Of a DNA stretch of 64,000 nt, positions 9,923 to 20,388 are shown one piece after another. How positions within the stretch are numbered: the first letter of the stretch is position 1; the number at the start of each line of letters is the position of its first letter. Under the pieces are notes generated by a model. It saw only the letters and a list, made by a program, of their open reading frames with translations, was not told the DNA's origin and did not search any database. Location of the stretch: positions 2,097,471 through 2,161,470 of the forward strand of contig NW_021167079.1 of assembly GCF_003711515.1 (NCBI RefSeq), written 5' to 3'. Origin of the DNA: Sodiomyces alkalinus F11 (lineage: Eukaryota; Ascomycota; Sordariomycetes; Glomerellales; Plectosphaerellaceae). Both the position numbers and the translations under genes were made by a program.

Positions 9923-12682
9923 GTTGCAATGCGAGATGGACGGGATGATGGGGACAGCATGAAGTTGGAAAAAGGGGGGAGCATAAAGATACCTGTTAAC
10001 GAGTCTTAACAAAGGGGGAAGGAAGTCAGCGACGCATCCAAGGCTTGGGCTTCTGCGTACTTTGCGTCCAATGTATTGGTATAGGGTTACGTGATAAATA
10101 TTTTTCTTGAGTTTCCAGCCAAACTTTGTCTTGTTTCTTTAATCTTTTCCTTTCCTTTTTTCCCCCTCAATTGCTTCTCGATTTTGACATCTATAGGGTG
10201 CTACTGTGCTGAACGAGCCATTTGCCTCGAGAAATACCATTGAGCAGATTCTTCTGAGGAATCCTGGGTTACACTTCCAAGAGTCGTCTTATTTTCTACC
10301 ACTGAGCCAGAGAACTGCCCTCAGACTGCTGTCCCAACGCTAATGGAGCGCATCGTGGCATTCTATCCATTGACTTAAATATGTATTTGGACACGGTTGT
10401 CTACGGGCTTCTTCAGACCTCAACTGCTTCATGCGACTTCGTTGTATTCCAACGCTTCATTTTCCGTTTTCAGAGGAGGAAACCAGGTCGTTGCGACTAT
10501 TGTAACTTGTGTCTTGAGTCCTCTAGACCGACGTATTTAGCCTGCAAATAAAGTCCGTAGTCAATTATCATAGGCAAGCGTCGACGGCTATCAAGGAAAT
10601 GCTGAGGAGTAGGCCAACAAATCCAAAAAGAGATATCCGAGGGTGAATTCCGCTACTGGGGGCATCCCAACAGTATCTCTATGACATAAGCTGTTCTTTT
10701 CGAATGACAGATAGTCGTTGAAACGACTACCGTCTTTAGCTGAATAAAATAAAACACAATACGAAGGGTTGCTTGGTATTTCCCTCTAGGTTTTCATTGA
10801 CGTGTGCAGAGAAGACGAGGTTCACTTTCGCGACCAACTTCAGACGACGACTACTATAGGGATCCCCTACTATATGTCTGTATTTTTTTCTTACGGACAA
10901 GAACAGACAGCCATCATGAAGACTGAAAGGTGGAGGCGCGGGAGGGTGAAAAATTATCAGAAGGAAACCATTGATTGGCATTTAGTGCCGAACGATGGCC
11001 GAGGAACCATGTTGAACCCGAGTTGACGGATCGGGGTCCAAGGCTGGAGGACATGTGCTCATGCAATGTAGCGTTTCGTAGCTTAAGTTTCGGTGTCCTG
11101 CATGTCTGGGTCGGTCAGTGCCATGCCATGAACTCCCTCGTGATGATCACAGGTCGGACGTCCGATGCTTAATTATTCCGTAGATGAGTGCAAACTAAAA
11201 CAGGGAATCACGGTTAGGCTACCTAGCTAGTCTTGCATACGTGGCGCGTTCGAGGCACGCATTTCTTGAAGCCGTTTGAAGGGCGAGCTCCCCTGTTTTG
11301 GACTCAGAGGTTAACATCGGCTGGGGAGGTGGCAGATGTCAGAGAGACCGCCACCAATTTCCTCCAACGTATCAACTTTGCAGATATCGATATCACTGGG
11401 CATTGACACGGAAGCATGGTCACGCTAGAGGCATGAGTATCCCAGCTAAGCTAAGGAGCAGCATCCTTGACTGTCAAACATGACTACCTTATGTTGCGGT
11501 GTGCATTCATCGACAGACGGCTGAGAATGTACTTCGTAAGCGCTGTGATCCTATCGGACGCCAAAGGTATTGCGATCCGTACGTACAGATATTCGGGGCG
11601 CGGTTTGTTGAGGCGCTCACCGTCGCGAAGCTACGATACTTTGAAACTTGTTCATCACCAGGCTTCGAATGGCGAATGGGGCAGACAATCAATACCTTGT
11701 ACTCCACACCCCTGTTACAATTCACTAATAAGACTCGATCGAGGTGGTAATCCTCTTTTTTTGCGGGGTAGTACAAAGTCCACGAAGGGCATGGTGATTT
11801 GTTGGTGTCCGGTGAGGCCTTTGTGTTCCGGGCGATGGAGTACGTTGTAGTGTAAATTCCATTGTCTCGGAACCCATCCAACCACTAACTCGTCTGGTCT
11901 CTTGACCTCATAAGATGGATGGGTAGGTACTCCGTATGTACTCGTACGTCAAAAATATGATATCTTAGGAGGGCAAGCTCGCAGACACTCGGGCGGGACG
12001 ACATGGTGTACGGAGTTAAAGGTCCTGTCTTCTGGTCTCTCTCCCCGCATACTACGAATACCTTCGAGGCTCAAAGCAAGCATTCCCCCTTCACGTACGC
12101 CACACTTTAGTCGGGAGCAGCCGATATATGAGACGAATCGATGGTAATATCAAGCCGACACTCATCGTCGCAACTCCAGGTAGAAGCAGCTCGCTCTGCC
12201 ATGCCTGCTGTCGGTCTTCACCCTGGAACGGGACGCGCTATCAGACGCCTCATTTCCTCTTCGCCGGCATTTCTGCTACATGGGCCTGCTCTGCCGTTCG
12301 ACTCGCTTCGACTCGCCCTTCAGCCTGGCGGATGGATAATATCTGTGGTATTTCGAATAAACCCCCCCCGTTGTTCCTGGAGGACTGTCACCACGTTATC
12401 GGCATCACCCTCCTTCTCGAGGACGATAGCATCCAGAAGCGTCATACCACTACGGTACAGCCGGCTCGGGTGAGAGTAGGTAAAGGCGCCGGGCAGTCCC
12501 GTCCTGGATTCCATTATTGGGCTGGTGCTGCAGCTGTCACTGGCGTCGACGCCGCCAGCCTCCCTTTCCACGTATTACCTCGACTCGTCGAGTCACTTGA
12601 CTCCAGGAACCAAGAAAGTTCTCCAGGGTATAAAGTTTACGATGTACTGACCCGAAGACATGCAGAAAATACCCCAAGGGCG
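9923..12682. other. Gene-poor spacer downstream of the fumarate reductase gene
   Basis: The 3' flank of the reductase gene carries T-rich stretches (about 10090-10180) and is followed by mixed-composition DNA. Frames of 60-200 codons occur at 11467-11850 and 12128-12733, but they lack splice support and recognisable motifs. The frame at 12128-12733 runs through the U6-like sequence. A minus-strand frame at 12320-12571 has rather protein-like composition (SGMTLLDAIVLEKEGDADN) and could be a gene relic, but it was not recognised. Confidence 0.45.
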
Positions 12683-12750
12683 AAAGAATGTAGCTTCTCT
12701 CTGATTGAGCGTGTCATCCTTTGTGTAAATTAAGGGCCATGCTAATCTTC
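12683..12750 (-). ncRNA. U6 snRNA-like 3' fragment, probable pseudogene
   Basis: Read on the minus strand from 12750, the sequence matches the conserved 3' part of U6. It has GAAGATTAGCATGGCCC, then AAGGATGACACGC, then the tail through AGAGAAGCTACATTCTTT. The internal stem-loop region between GGCCC and AAGG is longer than the usual about 6 nt (12 nt here). The 5' stem-loop and ACAGAG box are not found upstream, and only three T's follow where a Pol III terminator would be expected. Just upstream, CTAAC...TATAG resembles an intron 3' end, and GTTCGATCC (12791-12783 on the minus strand) resembles a Pol III B box. Intron-bearing U6 genes with a B box in the intron are known in fission yeast. It is best read as a truncated or rearranged U6 copy. 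Confidence 0.55.
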
Positions 12751-13876
12751 TATAGAAAGCACAAAAGTTAGACCAGAGCCCCGGATCGAACATAGGACTT
12801 TCAGGTAGAGAGACAAATTACCAACCGAGGTGATTCTGTCTGAACGGTCACACGCATTTCATTTCGTACATTGTAAAGCACCAGGACAGGGGGATGTCTG
12901 CCATCTTTTCGGCCACCTACCTAACCGACAAAGGATGAAGGAAGGGATGCGCCATGCCCATTGCAGTGCAGCTTTTGATTCGCGGAGGTCGCCATCGCAT
13001 GGCAGTTGAAGGGCCTCCCCGGCCCCCCCCCCCCAGGGGAAAAAAACCTTGGTTTCCCCCTCTTGCCCCAGGGACCTTCCCCGGTCACCAGTGGGCTTCG
13101 TGGGGAAAGCTCCGGGTGTAACCAATCCCGAGCACTGACGCTCCAGGCGGCCGGGGAGTCAGTGCACGAAGTACCCGAAGGAACAGTAACTTTTGACACT
13201 TACTCGGTACGGAAAGTAGTCTCCATCACAAGGTACTTCGTAGGTACCTGAATCAGTACCGGATCAGTTGAAGTACGGCACTGTATGTTATGTGTTCTGT
13301 TCCAACTATTTCCTCCTAATCTCCGTATCAAAGATAAATTCACCCCAATAATTCATGTAGGATTGGAATTTAGAACTTAACCATACTGACATAACTTGAC
13401 TCAGGAACCTTACCTTAGGTGCCTTATGTGCAGATATATTCATGTACACCGAGGGATGGTAGGTAGCTTGCAGGTACGAAGTACTGCCAAGCTGTGAGGA
13501 CACGACAGACAGGGCCTGTTACATAGGTACCTACCTAGGTAGGTACAGTGTAAGGTACTTTACAGACCGTTTTGTCCACTCATGGCTCACCTGGCCCATA
13601 AGAAACCCAAGACCAAGGGCCCCATTCCTCCTGTCTTTACCTTTACCCACACCCCGTGCGTTTCGTCCAGTCTCCATCCCATCACTTTTGTTTCCAACTT
13701 CCCACCGTTCCCACCTGTCGACAACCAGCCAGGCCCTTGATCTGCCAGTCAGTCAAATGGTTGTCAATCGGAAGCGACGTCCACAACCCTCGGCCGTCAC
13801 TCTCGTCCCTGGAGATTTCGACTAAACAAAACTCACGACGGAACACCCTGGATCGACGTCGCCCGCCCTTTTCACC
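12751..13876. other. Spacer with poly-C tract and palindromic repeat, promoter of the sugar porter
   Basis: No gene seen. A run of 12 C's (13023-13034) sits in a GC-rich block followed by A-run/T-run purine-pyrimidine sequence. The dispersed GGTAC/CCTAGG motif is dense at about 13230-13550. The last about 250 bp before the ATG at 13877 are pyrimidine-rich promoter and leader. Confidence 0.5.
13527..13546. repeat. Perfect 20-bp palindrome of the dispersed GGTAC/CCTAGG family
   Basis: GTACCTACCTAGGTAGGTAC equals its own reverse complement. Shorter versions centred on CCTAGG with GGTAC flanks recur in intergenic DNA at about 6741, 23692, 23900-23925, 30240-30260 and 30315-30345, but were not noticed in coding exons. 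It lies about 330 bp upstream of the sugar porter start. Confidence 0.8.
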
Positions 13877-15952
13877 ATGGCGATTGCCATGGGCTGGCAG
13901 AAGCCGGACAATGTAGCCGGCTCGTCAGCCCCGGCCATCATGGTCGGCCTTTTCGTTGCTTCCGGCGGCCTGCTCTTTGGTTATGACACGGGGTAAGCTG
14001 GCGTTCTTGCCAATCGTCTATTTCACCCTTGTCATGCTTCTCTTGTGGACCTATCTGGGTGTTGCCGGCAGAGGGAGAGAAGAGAGAAGAGAGAACAGAG
14101 GAGGAGGAGGAGGAGGAGGAAGAGAAAGAGGAATAGAAGGAGAAGAAATAGCCGGAGGAGAGGGAAAGGAGAGGGCCGAATGCGACGTTGAGATTATGGG
14201 AAACCGCGAATGCGAGGTCTAGCCCGTGAGGGGGGACTCTGTGGGCTGACAGGTTTCTTGAACCCTCATATAGGACGATCAACGGCATTCTCGCCATGCC
14301 GGCCTTTCGACGCGATTTCGCGACCCACGAACCGGACGCCAACGGCAACTACATAATTACCCCCGACCAGTCCTCCATCATAGTTGCTATTCTCAGCGCC
14401 GGCACTGCCCTCGGTGCCCTTCTTGGTGCTCCTTGCGCCGACTCGATTGGTCGTCGTCTGTCTCTCATCGCCTCTGTTGGCGTATTCTCCTTTGGCGGCA
14501 TCTTCCAAGTCTGTGCAACGAACATTCCGATGCTCCTTGTTGGGAGGTAGGCCGTTCTTCCCCACAGCCTGGTTTCCCCCTTCCTGGGTCGGACCCGCTT
14601 GGTACTAACGGACTATTACTCTTAGATTCTTTGCTGGTGTCGGCGTGGGCGCCATCTCCCTCCTCGTCCCATTATATCAATCTGAGATGGCTCCAAAATG
14701 GATAAGAGGCACTCTCGTTTGCGCCTACCAGCTCTCCATCACCCTTGGACTTCTTGCAGCGTCCACTGTGAACATCCTGACCGAACATATGGTGACTGCA
14801 GCTGCCTATCGGATACCACTCGGCTTGCAACTGATCTGGGCTGTCATCCTCTCTCTTGGGCTTCTCGTCCTGCCCGAAACACCTCGCTATCTTGTCAAGC
14901 GAGGGAGGCCGGAAGCGGCAGGCCTCTCCCTTAGCCGGCTGCGGCGCCTCGATATCACCCATCCGGCTCTCATTGACGAGCTACAAGAGATCGTGGCCAA
15001 TCACGAGTATGAGCTCTCTTTGGGCCCGGCCACGTACAAAGATGTCTTCTGCGGCTCTCCTCACCTGGGCCGCCGTACACTCACCGGCTGCGGGTTGCAA
15101 ATGCTGCAGCAACTGACGGGAATCAATTTCATCATGTACTACAGCACGACCTTCTTCGATGGCGTCCGCATCGAAGACCCTTACCTGAAGTCTCTCATCC
15201 TCCATATTATCAACGTTGTCTCGACGATCCCAGGTCTCTTGGTCATCGAAACATGGGGGCGGCGCAAGTTGCTCATCGTCGGTGCCATCGGCATGGCCAT
15301 CTGCCAACTGTTAATAGCATCCTTTTCCGCCGCCGCCGGCGACCACCTCGAGCGAGCCGCTCAACTCATCCTCATCGTCTTCTGCGCCATTAATATTTTC
15401 TTCTTCGCAGCATCATGGGGTCCTGTGGCATGGGTCGTAACATCCGAGATATATCCCCTCAAGATCAGAGCCAAAGCCATGTCCATCTCCACCTTCTCCA
15501 ACTGGATCCTCAATTTCGCCATTGCTTATGGTACGCCGTACATGGTGGACCCCGGTCCCGGGTACGGCAACATCGGCCCTAAGATCTTCTTTCTCTGGGG
15601 CGCCTTCTGCATCCTTGCTGTCTTCTACGTCTGGTGTATGGTATACGAGACCAGCAAGGTCAGCCTGGAACAGATTGACGAAATGTATGAGCGTGTCGAT
15701 TACGCGTGGAACAGCACGCGCTTCGAACCCAGCTGGAGCTTCCAACAGATCTTGGACGAGGGGTGGTCGCCGAGTGGACAACCGCCGGCGGGGAACGAAT
15801 TGCAGCCCACAGCATCTGCTGCAACAACGCAATCAACAGATGCGGGCTTGGCGACGGCAACAAGCACCGCAGGGAATTCCGAGACTTCTAATTCTTCGTC
15901 AGAAAACAACAAGGCGATACCGCAGATGGGTCATGTCGACTTCAGCTACTGA
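13877..15952 (+). CDS. MFS sugar porter (hexose transporter or glucose sensor, RCO-3-like), 571 aa
   Basis: Exons are 13877-13992, 14274-14546 and 14626-15952. Intron 1 (281 nt) contains a GA-rich low-complexity tract, and intron 2 has a textbook ACTAACGG branch site. Sugar-porter family signatures are present in order: 'GGLLFGYDTGTINGI' (TM1), 'DSIGRRLSL' (loop 2-3), 'PLYQSEMAPKWIRGTL', 'LPETPRYLVKRGR' (end of TM6), 'QQLTGINFIMYYSTTFF' (TM7), 'ETWGRRKLL' (loop 8-9) and 'WGPVAWVVTSEIYPLKIRAKAMS' (TM10). The C-terminal tail from about residue 500 is cytosolic and rich in Ser/Thr/Asn/Ala. It should be a 12-TM plasma-membrane carrier for hexoses. The N-terminus resembles the Neurospora RCO-3 group from memory; whether it is a transporter or a sensor cannot be decided here. 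Confidence 0.9.
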
Positions 15953-17092
15953 TTATACCCCCAACACCTATATTTATCTTTCTCGTGTTTTTATACTGGC
16001 CTACTGGCCTGGTTTGTGCCACCAGCGACGGAGTTTAACAAAGTGACGGAGTTTTACGGCGTCAGCTCGTGGGAACAATAGGTTTTGGGGCAATAAGACT
16101 TGGGGGTGTGCGGAGGCTGGATGGGAGTTTGGAATTCTCAACATACACCAGCGGGCCAGGCCCAGCCGCAAGGGCACCCTAGATATGTTGGAACCGTTCA
16201 ACCTCGCGATGCCGCTCCATATCTGGCTGTCTTGTGCAGGCTTATGGGATATTACTGTGCTAGGACACCACAGGATCCGTGTAACATCATACGCAACGGG
16301 ATGGGCAGGGAGAATACTGGTATTTCGGAACAGCGTTGGTATAATAATGCTCAATCCATTAACTATGCTTTTAGTAAAAGAATAAAAGAACAAAGTCAAA
16401 AGGCCAAGAAGCATGTCATAACCACGCTTCTTCGTGTCATCTTAAGAGGCCTACCACCATCATCAATTCCGAGATGAAAGAAACGAGGAAACGAGGGCTG
16501 GGCATGAGCAGTTTTCGGAATTGGCTTCTATATGTGCCCTATTCTCGGAAACAACTGAACTGTTGATGCTCGGGGAGATTCTAGGAGCCGTAAACAGCGC
16601 CAGGCGTCAAAAGCCCGCTCTGCCTCCGGGTCTCGCACACCCACTCCGGCTGGTATAATCAGCTTATGGTCGACTGTCAGGGACGGCTGCAGTTTCGCAG
16701 GCCAAGTTGTTGCACGTGTAGCCTCTCCTCTCTCATCGCCCGATATGGAAAATAGCTTCTCATAATTTTCTTGGGCAATACAGTCGGAGACTTCTCGACA
16801 CATTATCTCAACCCCAGACCCAGAACCCAGACCCAGACCCCAGGCCCCTAAACCCAAGACCCCTAACATGCAGTCGCAAGGTGCCCAACGCCTAGTATGC
16901 CAGACTGAAAAGGAAAAATAAAGCAAACCAAAGAACGCCGTGGACCGGAACATGCTGGTCTGTTTGCCAGAGTACCTCATAAAACAGCACATTGTCTCTG
17001 CGCTTGATCCAAACATGCAGCAGGCAGATGCAAAGGAACAAACGCTCCCCAAATGGTCATGACCTACCCTCCCCCAAACGTTCACCAGCCCC
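15953..17092. other. Convergent intergenic region between sugar porter and ctf4
   Basis: No gene of its own. The two neighbouring genes converge on it, so it should hold both 3' UTRs. At 16811-16866 lies a degenerate CCCAGA/CCCTAA-like run. Long minus-strand frames that enter from the ctf4 exon are out-of-frame readings of that exon. Confidence 0.5.
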
Positions 17093-19866
17093 TTACCAAT
17101 CCTGATCCATGTCCACACCGGCTGCCCTCCGTTCACCAATCTCACGGATCTTCTCCCCAAGTAAGGTCCGCCCATAGCGCTCGGCCACCTTGACAGCAGC
17201 CTGCGCCATGCGGCCGGAGCGGTCCCGCATGAGGGCGACCATCTCGAGGGCTCGCATGCCGCGTTCCTCGCCGGCACGGCACTCGGCCGCCAACAGCTGC
17301 AGAAGCGTCTTGTCGAGCTCGAGCTCGAGCCGCGCCAGGGCCGAGCGTTGCGAGTGCCGCCCCCCGCTGGCGCCGTCCCCGTCGTCTTCGACCGCGTCGC
17401 GGAGTTGCGCGGCCTCCAGCGTGCGCAGGAGGAAGTCCTGCTCCAGCTTGCGGGTTTCGGCGGCGTCGGGGTCGTCTTCTTCGTCGTCCTCTGGGTCTTC
17501 TCTTTCGTGTTCGTCTTCGCCTTCGCCTTCGCGTGCACGGGGAGGTTTGGGCGGGCCGGAGGTGAGGGGGACGGAAAAGTCGAATTCGGAGAGGAGGGGG
17601 CGGGGGAAGTAAGGGTAATGGTCGCCGCCTTTGAGAATGATGCAGTGGAACTTGGCGTCGGCCACGGCGATGGGGTAGTACGATTCAGATTTGCGGCCTG
17701 AGGCGAGTCGGGGGAGGAGCTTGGTATCAAGGAGCGGGACCCATGAGGCGCGTGAGGGTTGGCGCCAGTGAAGGAGAGTCAGGAGAGTGCCGGTCGTGTC
17801 GTAGATGCAGGGATCCTAGTAAAACGGGCTGTTAGTCAATCCTCTCCTCAACGAATGAAAGCAGAGAAATAGGGGGGTTTCTTTTCTCCCCCTCTCCCCC
17901 CCTTTTTATTGTTATTTTTTATGTTCCTACGTACCCCCCTGTCGGACCAGAAGAGGCTCTTAAGAGCAACACCCTCGGGTAAGGCTACAGTGTCCTCATT
18001 CTGGCAGATGACGTCCGTCTTGACGTTCTGGATGGAGTAGAGGAGCCGGGCCTTGCCATCGGCGCCCAGGGGCCCGTTACCGACGGTCATGACGTAGTCT
18101 TTCCAGCTGGCGCAGGTGACCATGGGGGAGCTCTTGGGACGGTAGACGCGGTAAGGGAGACCGAACAGGCTGTAGACCCGGACGTAACCGGCAGTGGTGG
18201 TGACGGTGATGAAGGAGTCGCTGAGCGACATGGCGAGGACGGCCTCGCCCTTGGGCAACTCGGTGCGCCAGTCGTGACGCTGGGTCCAGGTCTCGTGCGG
18301 ACGGTAGAAGAGGGTGGCCGGGACGTGTCGGCCAATGCTCCCCTCGCTGCCTGGCTCGTCGCGGGGGGGGCAGGCGAAGAGGGCGCCGTGCTCGGTCAGA
18401 CAGGCCTTGTCGTAGAGGAAGGTGTCGGTGAAGTGGAAGTCGCGGTGGCGCTCGCGGTCGTAAAACTCGACGGTGACGGTGTTGTGGCCGTCCTGGTCGA
18501 CGGTCCAAACGAAGCCGATGAGATTGAGGCAGAGGTACTTGCGGTTGCCGCGCCAGGGGGTCGAGCCCGGCTGGAAGGGCTCGTGGTAGCGCGAGTTGAG
18601 CAGAAGATGGCGGCGGCGTTTCGCTGCCGGGTCCCCGTATGCGCCGTCGTCGAAGGGGTCGGTGTCGCCAAGGGGCCTTTTCCTGCCTGTCGTGTAGCCT
18701 GCGCCGTCGTCGTCGACCACGAAATCGTCCAGGTCGTCACCATCCAGGCCTAGAGCCCCGTGGCCGTCCCTGTCGTCGTCGTCGCCATTCAAAAATGAAT
18801 CGAGGCTGCCGAGAGATACCCGGCGCGGTCGTGCGGGAATACCGTTCCGGTCGGCCTGGAGGGGACGACGGATGGTGGAAATCTCCTCCAAGGGGTCGTG
18901 GATGAAAGGAGCGGGCTGTTTCGGGAGCTTGACGAGAGAGGCAAACTGCTCGTTGACGAATTGGGGGCAGATGTAGACCTCGCCGTCCGAGGTGGTGAAG
19001 GATATGAGATTATCTGTAGGGTGCCAGGAAATATCGATGACATTGCCATAGTCGGCTTTCTGGATGACGCTCTGGGTCTTGGTCTCCCAGATCAGAATTT
19101 TGCCGTCCTTGGCGGCCGTCGCGAGCATGGCACCATTAGGCGACCACGCCAGGGCAGTGACATGACCCAAATGCCCGTTGGCAAAAACCCTCTGCTTCTC
19201 CCAGTCGTTCTTGGACACGACCTGGATGTTATGGATCGGGGAGGGAGCGGCGAAGGCGCGGCCGTCCGGGTGCCAGGCGACCTTGGCGGAGATGTCCGAG
19301 TCGGTATCCAGCGACCCGACGAGCCCGTCAACCTTGTGTATCAGTTCCGGCACGTCAGCCGTCAGCGAGTAGATGTATATGATGCCATCGGTACACGAGA
19401 CGGCAAGCATGCCGCCCTTGGGATCGAAGGCGACGTGTTTGGCCGGGCGGCCATGGTCCTTGAGGGTACGGACTTGGCCGTTGTCCTGGGTGCCGACAAT
19501 CTTGACTGTGAGCTCATCGCTGGCAACGGCGCACCATTGTCGGTCGGGGGACAAGGCCACGTCGCGGACGGGTAGGGAAGTGCGGAGGAGAAAGCGCTCG
19601 AAAGTGGCAAGTTCGGTGGAGTAGACGCTCACGGTGCCGTCTTCGGAGCCGACGACGAAGAAGTCCTCTGCGGCGGCGACGGCGACGTTCTGCTCCTGGC
19701 AGTCGTCAATGTTGGCTGGCTCGCCATCGAAGCCCGTCTTGTAGACACGGATGGTATTGTTGGAGCCCACGGTGACGAGGCGCCTCCCGTCAGTCGTGTA
19801 GGCGCATCTCGTGGTGCCCGAGGTGTGGGCGGGCCGAGGCCGAGGTTTGGGAACGCTCGATGACAT
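17093..19866 (-). CDS. mcl1: Ctf4/Mcl1 (AND-1, SepB) replisome hub protein, 884 aa
   Basis: Two exons on the minus strand: 19866-17935 and 17815-17093. The 119-nt intron is GTACGT...GACTAAC...ACTAG and joins in phase 0 (SDRG to DPCIYDTTG). This family is a trimeric adaptor that links the CMG helicase to DNA polymerase alpha and other partners at the replication fork, with roles in sister-chromatid cohesion. Residues about 10-320 are WD40 repeats (e.g. 'DISWHPTDNLISFTTSDGEVYI'). An acidic linker follows at about 365-400, with an NLS-like 'AAKRRRH' near 420. The conserved middle propeller (SepB domain, about 430-720) starts with 'FQPGSTPWRGNRKYLCLNLIGFVW'. A helical C-terminal bundle lies at about 720-884 with an acidic loop (EDEHEREDPEDDEEDDPDAA). 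Length is normal for the family. It is transcribed divergently from the WD40 gene at 20389. Confidence 0.93.
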
Positions 19867-20020
19867 GACAGGTATGCTTCTGTCCTAGATTTCGGGGGGC
19901 ATACGAGGTTGTGATTTTATGATTTTCTTGAGGGTGAGGGAACGGCAATTGCGAAGCCGGTCAAAGTTCCGTTACGAAGGTTATGGATGTCTGGTTCATG
20001 TTCAATGGTCATCCTCGGAC

Positions 20021-20040
20021 ACGCGTCACGACGCGTCACG
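20021..20040. promoter_or_regulatory. Tandem MluI cell-cycle box (MCB) motif
   Basis: The decamer ACGCGTCACG occurs twice in a row and gives two ACGCGT sites 10 bp apart, about 155 bp upstream of the ctf4 ATG and 350 bp upstream of the divergent WD40 gene. In yeasts ACGCGT is the MBF site of G1/S genes, many of them for DNA replication. Its position next to a replisome gene fits that role, but binding here is inferred. Confidence 0.6.
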
Positions 20041-20388
20041 GCCAGAAATCAATTAAATCAGGGTCCAGATCGCGTCAGTTTGTGTGCTCCACAGTCTTAC
20101 ACTCTATGGCAGCTGTCACTAAGTGTCAAGCCCTGAGAGTTCCCCCGCGACAGTATTCCTGGAAAGACTTCAAACATCTCGCCCAACCGCTCACGAGAAG
20201 AAGGCCACCATAAATCGGAATATTCTATTTAACGGTATTCCTGAAGATTAATAATTATTTCATCCGGACAGAACGTCTTTCCGGCATAATATCTCACCAT
20301 TTAACATCGTTGCAAAACCCCTCCCACCTCCTTTTTACCTCTCCCGACAAAGACGCACGCCGGTGTCATTTAGGCCTCAAGTCTCAAC

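Noticed and set aside
12128..12733. 201-codon plus-strand frame as a gene
   Set aside because: No motif, low-quality composition, and its 3' end runs antisense through the U6-like sequence.
12783..12850. tRNA gene suggested by GTTCGATCC and a TTGGTAATTTG-like A box on the minus strand
   Set aside because: No acceptor stem or anticodon arm could be folded. The B-box-like piece fits better as part of the U6-like relic.
14072..14180. GA-rich run as a coding repeat (frames 13956-14222 and antisense)
   Set aside because: It lies in intron 1 of the sugar porter, whose splice sites restore the TM1 motif GYDTGTING exactly.
16528..17730. 400-codon minus-strand frame with Ser/Thr/Pro-rich sequence
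   Set aside because: It overlaps ctf4 exon 2 in another frame. The conserved C-terminal helical domain is in the 17815-17093 frame, and the long open frame comes from GC-rich codon bias.
18274..19575. Plus-strand frames of 159 and 225 codons inside ctf4
   Set aside because: They are antisense to well-conserved WD40/SepB coding sequence and Val/Gly/Arg-rich, the usual shadow of GC-rich genes.
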